Assembly (NCBI RefSeq): GCF_020509005.1
Contig: NC_063012.1
Span: forward strand, 10,726,001-10,790,000
Reading direction: 5' to 3'
Length of the DNA stretch: 64,000 bases
Origin: Fulvia fulva
Lineage: Eukaryota > Ascomycota > Dothideomycetes > Mycosphaerellales > Mycosphaerellaceae
Part shown: positions 11,142-22,670 of the stretch, piece after piece
Layout of the letters: each line of letters starts with the position of its first letter
How positions within the stretch are numbered: position 1 is the stretch's first letter
Program-made: the position numbers and the translations under genes
The notes under the pieces: generated by a model
Database searches by the model: none
Told to the model about the DNA's origin: nothing
What the model saw: the letters and a program-made list of their open reading frames with translations, nothing else

Positions 11142-12425
11142 TCACATTCCCCAATCTCTAATCTCCCCACAGTGCACCTTACACCTACACCTCGGCGGCC
11201 ACTCTCTCGTCTTCTCCACCACATCCTCCCCTTCCTCTCCCTCTCCCGCTCCCGCTCCCTCTCCATCCTCCAACTCAACCCCACCCTCATCCTCATCCCA
11301 CTCCCTCAACCCCTCCGCCCCATCTCCAATCTCCCTCCACCTCTCAAACTCGTCCCTCTTCCCCCTCATAGCCCCCTCAAACCGCTCCTTCTGCTTCCTC
11401 GCCACAAACCCCTCAATCTCGACGGGATGCCCCTTCACAAAAGGATACGCCGTGCGAAGGATATATTTCACCGCCTTCTTCTGGCAAGACGTGACGGTCT
11501 TCCTGCCTCCAGATGGGGACCGGGAGTTGTAAGTTTCCGGCTCTGCGATGCGGAGGGTGAGGAGTTTGAGATCTAGATTCCGGAGGGCGTACGCTGCATC
11601 TTTCGGCGGGTAGTCTGCGTGTTCGTTGAGGTAGAAGCCGAAGAGGCGGAGGTATTGGGTATGGTTGAAAGAGAGCTCGAGGCGGGTCATGTTCTTTGCT
11701 AGGGCGGGGGTGTGGCGGAGGGCGCGGTTCATGATGGAGGTGTTTTCGATGAGGAAAGTGGTGTCGCGGAAGAGTATGTGGGAGGCTTCGTTATGGAGTT
11801 GTTTGTTAGCCCTCAGGATATTTGCGTTGCCTTGTTGCTGAGAGATCCCCGCGGAGACCTTCCATGGTCGGCGTTGCGACATGCAGTAGGGGTAAGTCTG
11901 GAATGTGGATGGGAAGAGGAAGGAGTAGATCAACTCGCGGATCTCGGAAGGGAGGCGTAGGAAGGGGAAAGTCTTGGTGTTGTGGTAGTACCATTGCCAC
12001 TGCTTATCCCAGAGGGCGAGTTTAGCTGCCACGGATAAGGGCTCACCAGGCTTCTCCCAAGTCGTAGGCGCGGGGATGTTTTCGAGAATGGTTGGAAGGT
12101 CTGTCCACTCGTTATTGTGAGAGAGCTCGACCTTCATGTTGTCGATGCGGACGTCGACTTCTCGGAGACAATGACCAGTAGCTTCAATGTAGTAGCTGTT
12201 GAAGCCAACAGGTTCGCCACTCTCGAAGAGAGGTCTGCTGTTGCTGGTCGGAAAGAACCTGATCTGGCCATGGAACTTCTTGAAGTTTTGGAAGCTCCTA
12301 AGTGCGTACGCAGAGGTATGCGCAACCAGCTCCTTCTTGATCTGGTCCGGGACCTTGGTTTCGGGGGTCTGCTCCTTCCAAGTATAGATTCCAGTATAGA
12401 TGTCGAAGTGGTAATGAGGAGCCAT
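11142..12425 (-). CDS. F-box-like protein with acidic C-terminus
   Basis: Single exon, 427 aa, starting MAPHYHFDIYTG. Residues about 154-171 (FLRLPSEIRELIYSFLF) match the F-box-like motif common in Pezizomycotina proteins. A second conserved block, ILRANKQLHNEASHILF at about 203-219, usually follows it in this fungal family. Residues 370-402 are very acidic (Glu/Asp/Gly run), and the protein ends with a Cys-rich patch (CRCKVHC). F-box proteins normally link substrates to SCF ubiquitin ligases through Skp1. Many fungal members of this degenerate class have no known partner, so a role in protein turnover is only an inference. Confidence 0.75.
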   Translation of the reverse strand: MAPHYHFDIYTGIYTWKEQTPETKVPDQIKKELVAHTSAYALRSFQNFKKFHGQIRFFPTSNSRPLFESGEPVGFNSYYIEATGHCLREVDVRIDNMKVELSHNNEWTDLPTILENIPAPTTWEKPGEPLSVAAKLALWDKQWQWYYHNTKTFPFLRLPSEIRELIYSFLFPSTFQTYPYCMSQRRPWKVSAGISQQQGNANILRANKQLHNEASHILFRDTTFLIENTSIMNRALRHTPALAKNMTRLELSFNHTQYLRLFGFYLNEHADYPPKDAAYALRNLDLKLLTLRIAEPETYNSRSPSGGRKTVTSCQKKAVKYILRTAYPFVKGHPVEIEGFVARKQKERFEGAMRGKRDEFERWREIGDGAEGLREWDEDEGGVELEDGEGAGAGEGEEGEDVVEKTREWPPRCRCKVHCGEIRDWGM

Positions 12426-12717
12426 TTCGGTAGCACACAGCCAATTGGCGCACGCAAGCCCCAGAATCTTGGTGTGGATGTGGTCTAGTACCGTCCTGTG
12501 TATGTAAAGCCACAGTAGTCCAGTTGTGGTGGTATGTTGTTAGTTGTCAGTCTGTATGTGATTGATAGGTGTTACTTATTGAGTGAGCAAGAGAAGTAAG
12601 AGAAGGAAAGAGCAATGGGCAGACAATACGTCGTGCTAGTGGGTCGATCACATGCACGCCGGTGAAGTGAAGCACATGTCACAACAATAGGCAGATTCTG
12701 CGCTTCATTGTCGCTGA

Positions 12718-13500
12718 TCATCTCGGCGGTGCAGGCTGACTCCCGCTGACCGCAAACCTGAGCAGTTCATCGAGCCTAATGTACGGCGCACCAGCCTCGA
12801 AGCCACGCTGATTCACAGTAACCTGCTCCTCGGGCGCGTCGTCTTCCATCTCTTCATCCTCGTCTTCGTCGTCATCGTCCAGTGGCCCACCAAGCTTGCG
12901 CTTAATGCCCGTCACCACGTTCTGTATACCGTCCGCCCGTTCCTGGATCGTGTACTCGTCCTCCAGTATCCCGTCTTCCGCCAGCGGCTGTAGTATCTCC
13001 TGGAACGCTGGCCCAGCAGACTCCCACAGATCGCGCATCTCCTCAGTAGATAGTGTCTGTGAACCGCCTTTGTCGCCGTTCTGCAACGCATGTCCTTTCT
13101 CATCTTTCAGCGACACATCTATCCAATCCTCGGCTCGTGGATCCAGCTTCTTGCGTAGAAGAGCTTGCAACACCGGCTCTTGCGTCGTTCCAGGGAAGCT
13201 CGGCATGGGGTATGCGTGCATCGTGGTAAATAGCTGGCGCTGGGAGTTGAGTACGTCTGCGATCTCTTGCAGGTTGTTCGCTAGAGTCACGGCTTGTGCT
13301 TGCAGTCGGGGCCTATCAACTTACCTTAGCCATGGATCTACAAAGGCTGGTGAGTATACATCACGCGCAAATACCTACCATGTTGGCAGTGGATTGCCTT
13401 TTGCTAAATCCCCTAGTAATGTGCCGAGCGAGCTGTTCAGCATCGACAGTCGTGTGCGCATATTATCGATCGCGCGTTGGCTCTCTTGCGGGAGCGCCAT
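12718..13500 (-). CDS. med8: Mediator complex subunit 8
   Basis: Two exons, 13500-13379 and 13312-12718, give 238 aa. The 66-nt intron (donor GTAGGT, acceptor GATAG) is required: it restores NPLPTW joined to PRLQAQAVTLANNLQ, the pattern around the first Med8 helix. Exon 1 starts MALPQESQRAID. The block YPMPSFPGTTQEPVLQALL followed by RKKLDPRAEDW is the hallmark of fungal Med8. An acidic run (DDDDEDEDEEMEDD) lies near residue 190. Med8 is an essential head-module subunit of Mediator that contacts Med18/Med20 and TBP in the nucleus. The gene is divergent from its + strand neighbour across a shared 492-bp region. The start was chosen because the upstream in-frame extension lacks family similarity. 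Confidence 0.88.
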
Positions 13501-13992
13501 GATTGCACAGGCTGTGTGGTAGTGGATGCCTTGCGCAGACCGATTGATGTGTCGCGTGTTGTGTTTGGTCGCGACTGGAACTTGATGCGTCAGCGGCGCC
13601 AGTCCCAAAGCAGTCTTCACTGCGCTGGAAGGATTCACCTACTGTACAGATGCCCTCCAACCGACCTCGCAGCTGAACATCGTCACCAAGCATTCCCAAG
13701 CACTGCCCACGCGATGATAAGCCCAGCTCGACTCCACCGCTCACCTTCATGCTGCCATTGGGCTAGCAGAGGGCTGTGCGACTCGCCATGCCCGAAGCCA
13801 TGTGCATACACGATCGCTGAAAGAGGCATGTAGGACGCTGTGTGAGAAGACCGTATGGTACGTGAGGCAGACATCTTCTAGGAATCTCTATAATACCTCA
13901 TCCTCTCTATCTGCCTGCTGTACCTTTTCCTTTCCCATTCTCCACGTACAGCTTCGCATCCATTACCTCCACATACCGTAACTCCCACAGCT
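13501..13992. promoter_or_regulatory. Divergent promoter region
   Basis: 492 bp between the start of med8 (-) and the start of the next gene (+), so it must hold both promoters. A C/T-rich leader (about 13915-13990, CCTTTTCCTTTCCCATTCTCC) directly precedes the + strand ATG, typical of a fungal 5' UTR. Confidence 0.5.
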
Positions 13993-15797
13993 ATGTCTCA
14001 GCAGGGTCGACGTAATAAGGGTCCCATCGGCGGTCTGTTAAGCCTCGTAGGCTCAGGCATTGGCATGGCTTCTGAGTATCGAGAGCACCGGAAAGAGCAG
14101 AAGCAGGCACGCACTGCATCTCAGGAACAGAGCGTTTCGACCGAGGCCAGCTCATCGCGTGCTCGAGAAGGGCAGGCTCGTGGCGAGCAAGGACCACCTC
14201 CAGCCTACGATGACTCGACAACACCAAGGGACGCTCATCTCTCTGACGAAAAGGATCCAGCACTGTTCGGAGACCACGAGAACGACTCTGACAGCAGCGA
14301 CATGGACTCTGTAGCGGATGATATCGAAGATTGGGAGCTCGACGATGCTCTTGATCCAACAGACAGCAAAGGTTTACCCACCTATGATGAGTCAGAGGCC
14401 GCCAACGAAAATGAAACCGTGGACGATCTTGTGCGAGATGTGTGGGTCCAAACCGCCCGGCGCTCACGACCACACCAAGCGGTAATGCCTTCGTCCGCCA
14501 GCCATTGCCAGTACCTGTCATTCTTCCACAACGTCGACCAAGAAAGAAGGCTCGAGGCTTCGTCCGTGCTTATCCTCCAGTACTGAACGACTGCGGCATC
14601 GACCAAGACACTTTTCTACGATTCCTCAAGAACTTCCACAAGTCATCCCAAGCATCGCCAGTCTTCCCAGCCATCAAGATCGCCGCTGGTATGGCAGGCA
14701 TGGCGCCATCAGTCATCGCCATGGCGGTGTGCACGGCTGTACAAGTCGCAGCAGGAATTGGCGAAGAAGCTCAGCGACGCTCACGAACGAACAACTTCCT
14801 GGACCGTATGAATGGGGAGCTGTTCAAGCCTGCTGGACTTTACGCCATGATTGTGAAGTACAAATCAGACGCCGACATGCAAGCTGCCGCCGCCAGAAAG
14901 CAAGACTTGATCGGTGGCTTGGCGAGCATGGTCAAGTCTGAGCCTGTGGACTTCTCAACCACCCAGACTATCGCCAAGTATACCCGCCTTCCGTCTGACG
15001 ACGGCGGAGAACGAAGTATGAAAGACCGCATGAAGGGTCTGCGTCTTGCAAGTGACACCACAAAGGGCACTTTCGAGCTCCCCGAATCAGCTCCTCTCAT
15101 CTTCCCCGGCAATGACCAGAAGCTGGAACACGAAGGTCCCGAAACCTTCAAAGACAAGACCAAAGATGCAAAGAAGTTCCTCGCGGACTACTTCGACCGT
15201 CGAGCACAAGTACAGTACGCCACTCAAGATCCCAAGTCCTCCCTCGCCGTCCCAGAATCACAGCGAGGCTTCAAATCCAGCTTGTCTGACCCAAACCATC
15301 CCATGCACTCCGGCGGCTTCGTTGCTTTCCTATCAGGTGGCAAGATCACACCCATGCAAGCTAAGCGTGAACGACGCATGGAGCGGAACCTGGACCGGGA
15401 TGTTCGACGCATTGAACGTGGTCGCGAACCACGAAATCGCAGACGCTACGGGGATGACTATCACGAAGAAGTCGCTCATAGGAGTGGTTGCCGCTTTGGA
15501 CTTGGTGTAGATCTTGCTCAGCGTAATCCCGCTTTAGCTGGGCGATCTTTCGGCTTGACTTCGGGTCCCATGGCGCATCCTCCTGGGATGGGGAGGAGGG
15601 AGGATGTATACAGTGCGAGACGAGGACTGGACGATGGAATGCTTCGATATGCTATGCGCGGAGCTCAGAGGCGCGAGGGAGGCGTAGGTGCAGTGAAGAG
15701 GATCATGAGGGAGGATGTGCTGTATTTGTTGATTGTGAATATGCCGAATGAGGAGGATCTGGCGCAGGCGAGAGAAGAGATGGCTGCAGCACGATAG
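13993..15797 (+). CDS. Conserved fungal protein of unknown function
   Basis: Begins MSQQGRRNKGPIGGLLSLVG after a pyrimidine-rich leader. The first part (13993 to about 14439) is low in complexity, with PPPAYDD and LPTYDES motifs. The second part carries a conserved block, VPVILPQRRPRKKARGFVRA, then GIDQDTFLRFLKNFHKSSQASP and a small hydrophobic Ala/Met-rich segment (IAAGMAGMAPSVIAMAVCTAV). From memory this resembles a widespread Pezizomycotina family of unknown function. The two parts are in different frames. A 62-nt intron at 14440-14501 (GTGTGG..CGCCAG) joins them in phase to give 580 aa, but the donor is weak, so an indel is also possible. The C-terminus is Arg-rich. The next gene starts only 129 bp downstream on the same strand. 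Confidence 0.7.
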
Positions 15798-15926
15798 AGA
15801 AGTCGAAGAAGGTCCACCACCATCAAAGCGCGTCACTTTCGCGCGACTGAAATTTGTCGAACATGACGTTTCTCAAAGTCGCCTCCTGCGGCAGCAACTG
15901 CCATTGTTCATGTGCTCAGCTCCAAC

Positions 15927-18603
15927 ATGTCGACCTCAGCTCCTGTCAGCGCAGATGACCTTTGTTTAGCTGGCAATGAGCTGCATAAAGCTCGAAAAGT
16001 CGATGAAGGTAAGCTCCTCGGACGCTTGCCATTCCACATACGCTGGCAGAGATGGAGCAGCTATTATACTCTACCAGCAAGCTTGTGATGCAGCACCACT
16101 TGACGCAAGCCCTTGGTCAAATCTGTCAGCAGCACAGTATGAGCTGGGTGATTATGCCGCTTCGATGGAGGCTGGTGATAAGGCACTCGAGCTTTTGGAA
16201 GACGATGTGAAGAAGCACAAGATCATGCCGAGAAAGGCGAAGTCTTTGGAAAAAAATGATCTCTTGGAGGCGTCCTGGTGCCAGCCGAGCTGTAGTTGAT
16301 ACTTTGCATTTAGGTAGGTTTGTGAAGGGGGGAAATGTCGCTCGAAGAAGAGACGTCTGCCCTAAGAAGAGCTGCTCTGGCAGGTGCACAAAGTTGTCAA
16401 GACGTCGAACGAGATGCAATAACAGCTCGATTGATCCACGAGCTCCCCAGGTGCAAGCCTCAGATGTAAGTCTCCTGTTCTTCCGGTGAGCTGCCACTGA
16501 TCGGAAGCAGACGTAACGTACCAGAGTACTTCGTGGTGGGCCATGATGTTCCCGAGTCTGTGTACGACCGAAGGTTGTTGACAACAGGAAGAGACACAAT
16601 CTCCTTCCTGCTAGCGGAAATTGGGGATACTCGCCATCTGCATGCCACGCTGATATTCCTCGGTATTGGAGATGGGCCCGAAGAGAAAGCAAACAATAAG
16701 AGATTCCACTTCACCATCTGTGATCACAAGCCCGCGGTCATTGCGCGGGACATCATCACCCTACTGCTGATCGACAAGCTTTCTGGATTGCTGGACGATC
16801 ACGATCGCTACACCGATAGCTTCACTCGCCCGAATCTGTACTACCTGTATCTTTCGCCAATCATACCGAAACCGTCCTTCGATCAACTTCAGGAGACAAT
16901 AAAGGCCCTGCTCGGCATGCTAGAAGGTCGAGAAATGCTACCGTCCTGGCTAGAAGTCCCACAATCTTATCGCCCTAGTCTCGTCAAGGTTCTGAAAGAG
17001 TGGCAGCATGAAGCTGAAACCGAGTATCCTACCGCACGTGTCCGAAAGGAAGCTGTCCGCAATCGTACTAACGAAAGGCTCCAGGCCGAAGCCATGAGGG
17101 CGCAGTATGGTCACAATCTCAATCATCCAGTGTCCAAAGGGCTCGAGAAAGAAGATGCGTTCTACCGGAAGACTGGAGTGCTCCTTATGCATTGGATCGG
17201 ACATGATCAACTACATACCGAGGAGTTGCGTAGTGCTTACGACCGCTTCGACCCTGCACACCCTGATGAGCTCAACATCGACTTTCTGGACATGATCGAT
17301 GCTCAATGGCAGACGAACCCTGTATTCGTCGATCTGGAGTGGCAGCGCAATCGCGAGGCCTCCCATACGGATCTGTCCAACATAGGTCACGATCCCTTCG
17401 GGTTCTCCCTGCAGCTCGAGGAGATCCCAGTCTTCCAGACGAAAAGAGAAGGCCTTCTCCAGGTGGTCGCGACTTGGTTTCATCTCGTGGCTACTTCGTT
17501 TCAGAACATTAAGTCCAGACTCGAGATTGAAGCGTGCGTTGGAGATGTCAATGCTGTGCTTGAGCAGATCAAATATGGTACTATGGGCCGGAGAATCACC
17601 CCGGCCACCACGACGCCATCCGATGTCGATGTGATGAGTTCCAGCGGCGGCATGTGCGACACAAATCAGTGTCCCCAGATGTACGACCGCATCCATCTGT
17701 CGAACATCCCGGACTACATCGGTGGCACACTGTCCACTTTCTTGCACGCAGTACCAATGCTGTATCCAGACAAGACATCCTATGTCACAGCCAACTGCCT
17801 CCGCAACCCCATCCGCTTCAAGGACCACACCCACTTCAACAACGAGTGCATCGCACTAAGCGATCCCAAAGCCCTCGAAAAAGTCTTCCACGTCAGTATG
17901 GCGAAATTCCCAGACCCCCAATGCTCCCCTCGTATTGACGGACTACGCAAAATGACGCCAGGAAACCATCTCGACAACATTCTCAAACCTGCTACCACGA
18001 GCTCAACTCGAGACGTGGCTCTTCCGCCTCTTCCTGAGACTAGCGGTTCTGAAGCAGCGAGAGATGCGCACTCAGACCTTGGTCTACTCACCTCTGAATA
18101 TGTCCATCTTTCTCCGGCTCTGTGGACATCTCCACAGCATAGGCTATCCAGCCCACTGGCTCAGCGGCGTTCTCGACGACATCGTTTCTGGCAAGATCGA
18201 GACTACTGCTCGACCACCTAAATCGGAGCCCCTGATGATGGCGGAAGTGAAAGCGAACTTATCAGCTATCGAGCAGTCTCCCGCCCCCTTCGTCGCGGAA
18301 ATGGCAACACTCCTCAGCCTCTGGCGCTTCTTCCTGCCCTTCGGCGTCCTCTCACACCACATCCCTGATACGCACTCGATCCACACCTTCCAGGCCACAT
18401 TCCCGAATATGCAAGACTTCGTCGCCGAGTCTCCATCTTTCATCCTCGTTCTCCTCAATACCACTCTCGTGCCCAAGGAGGCAGAGATGAACTTACGTCC
18501 CTACCTCCTCAGCGATGAGACTGGCTCCAACGGTCCCGAGCATGTGAAGGCGAGGGAAGAGGGCCTTGACGTCATCACGACCTGGACCCTGGAACAGGGC
18601 TGA
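15927..18603 (+). CDS. TPR-DUF4470 protein of the MYND-finger-associated type
   Basis: Predicted exons are 15927-16008, 16052-16241, 16328-16465, 16511-17891 and 17962-18603, giving 810 aa with phases that add up. Introns are 43, 86, 45 and 70 nt. The second (donor GTCTTT) and the very short first are the least certain. The N-terminus (MSTSAPVSADDLCLAGNELH, then ILYQQACDAAPLDASPWSNL and YELGDYAAS) is a TPR-like helical repeat. The core VPEYFVVGHDVPESVYDRRL and GRDTISFLLAEIGDTRHLHA matches DUF4470, found in fungal proteins that often carry TPR and MYND domains. No MYND zinc cluster is visible here. Molecular function is unknown. A MULE transposon begins 31 bp after the stop, so the native 3' UTR may be interrupted. 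Confidence 0.75.
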
Positions 18604-20662
18604 GAAGACAGCAACATTCTGGATGAGCAGGAACGCCACAAGCTTCGCCGCACCCCAGCAATCGCCGCACCCCAGCTCGGATTCTCGCGTTCCGACACAT
18701 GGTGTTGCTGGCTTGTATCAATTGCCACACACGCTCAAGATACACGATATATAGCTCAAATTGCTCAGAATAGCATCGCGAATACAGAATAATTATGTTT
18801 CATGTTGATATATCGCTGCGTTGTGGTGTTGTTGATGGGCTCAGATTGAGGTGCGAATTCTGAAGCCGCATCGGCTGAACTTTGGGTCCCTTTCCCAGCT
18901 TTCCCAGCTTGGGAGCTTGAACCCGGCGCCAAGCCAGAGATATGGGCTTGGGCGACGACGACACTGCACCACAACGACACGGTGTATCAACACCAAGCTT
19001 ACCAGGCAGCCAGATATAGGTGTAAAGATGAAGTTCAGGTAATATGAATGTCATAGGGCAATGCGTTGTTGGTTCTTTGGGGGGTGGTCGAAAATTCCCG
19101 TCTCTAAGCCCGCTTGCGACATCAGCGCGATAGCAGCGCTTTCTCACCACCTCAAAAGCAGCGGCGAAACCCCTGACACACGTTGCAACGGCGCGATTGC
19201 GCGCATCTCTAGCGACAGCCAATAAGAGCGCTGGAAATAGCTGTCAATCACATACGAATGCTCACTATAGTAGGTTCCTACCACAGCTCTTGCCAAAGCG
19301 TGAAGGATTTGACGCGTGTACGTAGCTGTCGTCATAATACTGCTGCTGCTACTAAGGGTGAATGAACTGCTGTATAGGCGTAGTGGACGCGTAGCCGTAC
19401 GGTTGCTACAATAGTCGTTCTTACTATATATGATACTGCTGATCTCGCTACGCCTGTTGAGCCTGTTGTTGTTGTTGACTCACTAGCAGCTCGGTGAGCT
19501 GCTTTAACTGTCCTTCTAGTACGTCTATTCGATCAGGTGGTTTCGCTGTAGATGGCCCTCCAGGTGATATAGCACTCAGATTGCCTTTAACGTTGCCACA
19601 AGCAACATCTCCCTTATAACACTATAGACCGCAATTACGTATTGACTTCCGACACGCGCACGCTCGAGTCGTGTAGCTAGTCTCGTAGTAGTAGAACACA
19701 CTATCCGGTGCTATAGCCTTCCGCTACGAAGTAGTAGGTTGAGGTGTTAGTAGAAAGCTCGATGGCCGTGGATCCTTAGCCTTCCGTACGCCATTCCTGT
19801 TAGTAAGCTCGAAGGCTATATTGCCACGGTGTGCGCTTATGACACCTGCTGTTAGATTACGAGCAGGTGGATCAATTCTTCTACACTTGTTGGATCGTCG
19901 ATTGGGCTCTATTAGAGGCTCATATAGTATAGTACCTGCTGTAGCGCGATCGATATACTAGTGAATATCGAAGTCTGTTATCTATAGAACACCTCCCCTC
20001 TTAAGTAGCTATATATTACGGTGCACACACGGTAAACTAGTCGTACGGCTATAGTAGCCGTTACACGTGCAAAGATAACACGCACAGGTGAATGTAGAGT
20101 GCTTATATAGCTCGCCCTTCTCATCTCTTTTAATGCGGAGCCTACGCTTGGCTTCGGCGACTGTCTTCGTGACCTCCTATAATGCGTAGTCGTGGATACC
20201 GTAGACACCTGTCTTAGACACGATAGGCCTCACTTTCGAGTAGAAGTCGCCAACCAAGTTGCTAGCACATGCTGATGCTCGTCTACGCAACCTACGGTGG
20301 TTCTTATAAGCCTACTGCTACATAGGCTAGAGCTGACTGAACATGTTATATAGGTTATTCCGAGCACTGTAATTGAGCTAGAGCTTCATCCAGTTATAAG
20401 CACCCTCACAACGCGATGTAGCCTTCTCGTTGTAGTGACAGACTTCCGAGGTGTAGCAATAAGCAAACCGCCTTGTATATAGCTACTACTAGGTCTAAAG
20501 GTAGGTCACTATCGATGAATACTTCTAATGAAGCTCCTTACGCTGTTCCTCGAATCACTGCTCGTTAGTAGACCTCAATACAACTTGCTAATCACTCATG
20601 AATTGATTGCTAAGCTCTGACTCAATCCAATAAGTCCTGCCCGCTACATCTTGCCGTAGTAC

Positions 20663-21049
20663 CTATGCGAAGTTGCCGCCGAGCTTATAAAGCTTAGCCT
20701 GGATGTCCTTATTGATATGCCATTCATATAGGATCGTTAGAGTCTCTAGAAACACCTCATCGAGTACGTTGAGCAACGCCTGTTTACGGTCAGTGAGTAT
20801 TGCCTTCGGCATAGGGAGTTTACGCTCCTCGAAGTAGGCTCGTAACCACTGTAAGTGAGGGAGATAGTGCTCCTTAGTCATGCCGTCTAGCATGTGAATA
20901 GACACCGGCATCGTGTTATTCATAGGCGTAGCTGACACCACATGCAGCACGTTACGATTGTAGACATTCGTCTTAAAGGTCACATCTATAACTAGTAGCT
21001 CTGGTGCTTTAGTATATACCTTAAGGTAGTCCGGATGGATGACATTCAA
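20663..21049 (-). pseudogene. MULE transposase fragment
   Basis: A 128-codon open piece of the MULE transposase. It starts near NVIHPDYLKVYTKAPE and contains the first catalytic Asp (VIDVTFKTN), the second Asp in LTDRKQALLN, and the Trp-His of the zinc-like motif (YEWHINK). These are the hallmarks of the MULE domain (Pfam PF10551 type). The third acidic residue should lie downstream, in the part broken by stops. It sits inside the element at 18635-22278 and is not an independent gene. Confidence 0.8.
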
Positions 21050-21673
21050 GCTTCGTAGCCTGCTAGCGTTATCTCCTTCAGTGAAAGTGTCGTAGCCCTT
21101 AATGAAGCCCTTGTCTTCTAACAGTCGTATATAACGCTCAGCTTAAGTCGCTTGCTTGCGGCCATTAAGGTGGTGTCGCCACTTCAGGTTCTTGATGCCT
21201 CCCTTATAGATAAGAACACCAGGGTAGTTATCGTCGATGAAGGCCTCAATCTAAGCAGGGCGTACGCCTATTCGAGACAGACCCTGTATCTGACCAAGAA
21301 CACCGATTGTGTTGTTGCGAGAGTTGGTACGGGCTCTAGGCAATACAATGGGCTTAGAAGGAGGGTGGTTATGCTCTAGATGTTAAGATTGAGAAGGTAG
21401 GCGTAACTCATAGGGCCCAGTGACTCTTCTATCAACGATAGGTGAATTGAGCTGTATAGCAACAGCAGTAATCTTCCATAGACATCCACACTTATTGGAC
21501 CGGTGCTTGCTTAGCTTAGCAGCCTGTTTGGCTTGTGATCGCTTGTCAAGTGAACCCTCACGATGACAGCGTATCTCGAGCCTATATCGATCGCCTAAAA
21601 GACTATCGTTGCCTGTCTTCTTCCACTTCTGCTTCTTGAGGTCGAAGCCCTGTGCAAGAGCCCATCCTGACAG

Positions 21674-22195
21674 CTATAGCATAAGGTCCTCGAATGAGTC
21701 GAAAGTTCTGTTGTCTAGTAGTGGCATCTCTTCAGGCTCCTTCTCTTCATCTATATAGGCAAGCGTAGGAGGACATGATGCTGAGCGGTGTATTCGGACA
21801 GGTGTGAAGCCCTTAACAGCCGAGTTTGAGAGCCTTCGAGATGGGTGTCGAGACGGGTGTCGCATAGGGAATATAGAGGGTGTTGTAGGTGTCGTAACGC
21901 GCTGAATCGGACGAGCAGCATCAATATCATATAGCAGATCACTCTCATATTGAATTTGAGAGCCTGTGGGCACTATAGTGGGCTCTATGGTGTGTTGTTG
22001 TATGTGGTGAGGTGGTGAGAAAGCAAGAAACGCGTGAATCTCGACACGGGCGCATGAAGCTTTGGTGGGGCTCTCACCAAAATCCCATGCCGAAGCGTCA
22101 ACACCAACCTCTCGGCAACACAACGTGTTTTTACGCGATATGAGTATGCAGGATATGGAAACAGATAGCTGCGAACACATTGGGAAAAGAATCAA
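21674..22195 (-). pseudogene. N-terminal ORF of the MULE
   Basis: 173 codons open immediately inside the right TIR. Low complexity and Pro/Ser/Arg-rich, ending FDSFEDLML before an in-frame stop. The same frame then continues into FAR1-like sequence (GFDLKKQKWKKTGND). The layout matches the N-terminus of the second MULE at 37499-38128, where a disordered leader precedes the FAR1 domain. Confidence 0.6.
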
Positions 22196-22287
22196 GTTGA
22201 TATGAGCAACATTGGTGGTGTTGATGATAAAAAGTCACTGGGGTGCGGCGATTGCTGGGGTGCGGCGAAGCTTGTGGCAGCAGGAAC

Positions 22288-22670
22288 GTCATTGAACGGA
22301 TGGATAAAAAGAACTGGGGCCTCACAGTCTGGAGGACGGAGTGAATACTTCGAGGGATCTGGGTCCTTGGGTTGCTACTCCGGGGGGTGGATGAGATGAG
22401 CGAGTGTTAGTCATGCGAGGCTAAGCGCTCGTTAAGTTACATGACATGCCAAGGCGGTTGGCTCGATTTGGACACTGCTCGTGTCAAGCATTATTACTGT
22501 ACAGCTAGTAGGTCTACGCCTAATCATCATCCGCCAAGGCATAGGACCATAAATTGGTCTCGCAGAAAATCTCGGTCTCTCGCCACGGAGTCAGCATAAT
22601 GCTCAATCTTCTGGATGCCCATGCATCCGTCGAAGCCTTTTGTGCATGATTCGTGCCGTAGATCGATCAA
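22288..22670. other. Spacer between the MULE and the repeat-protein gene
   Basis: 383 bp with no gene seen. It is expected to carry the 3' UTR of the minus-strand gene ending at 22671. Confidence 0.4.

Larger units (their letters stand above)
18635..22278 (-). mobile_element. Mutator-like element (MULE), 3644 bp, with TIRs and 9-bp TSD
   Basis: The ends are 41-bp perfect inverted repeats (18635-18675 and 22238-22278) flanked by a 9-bp duplication, AGCAGGAAC (18626-18634 and 22279-22287). The coding strand is -. A 173-aa N-terminal ORF (22195-21674) is followed by a FAR1-like zinc-binding region (about 21360-21690: GFDLKKQKWKK, NKCGCLWKI, LEHNHP). Next is a MULE transposase core (21049-20663: LVIDVTFKTN, AILTDRKQAL, LYEWHINKD). 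A Gln-rich tail is suggested near 19330-19500. Stops between the blocks mean it is inactive. Fungal Hop-type MULEs share the FAR1 domain and 9-bp TSD. The limits are well supported; activity is not. Confidence 0.88.
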
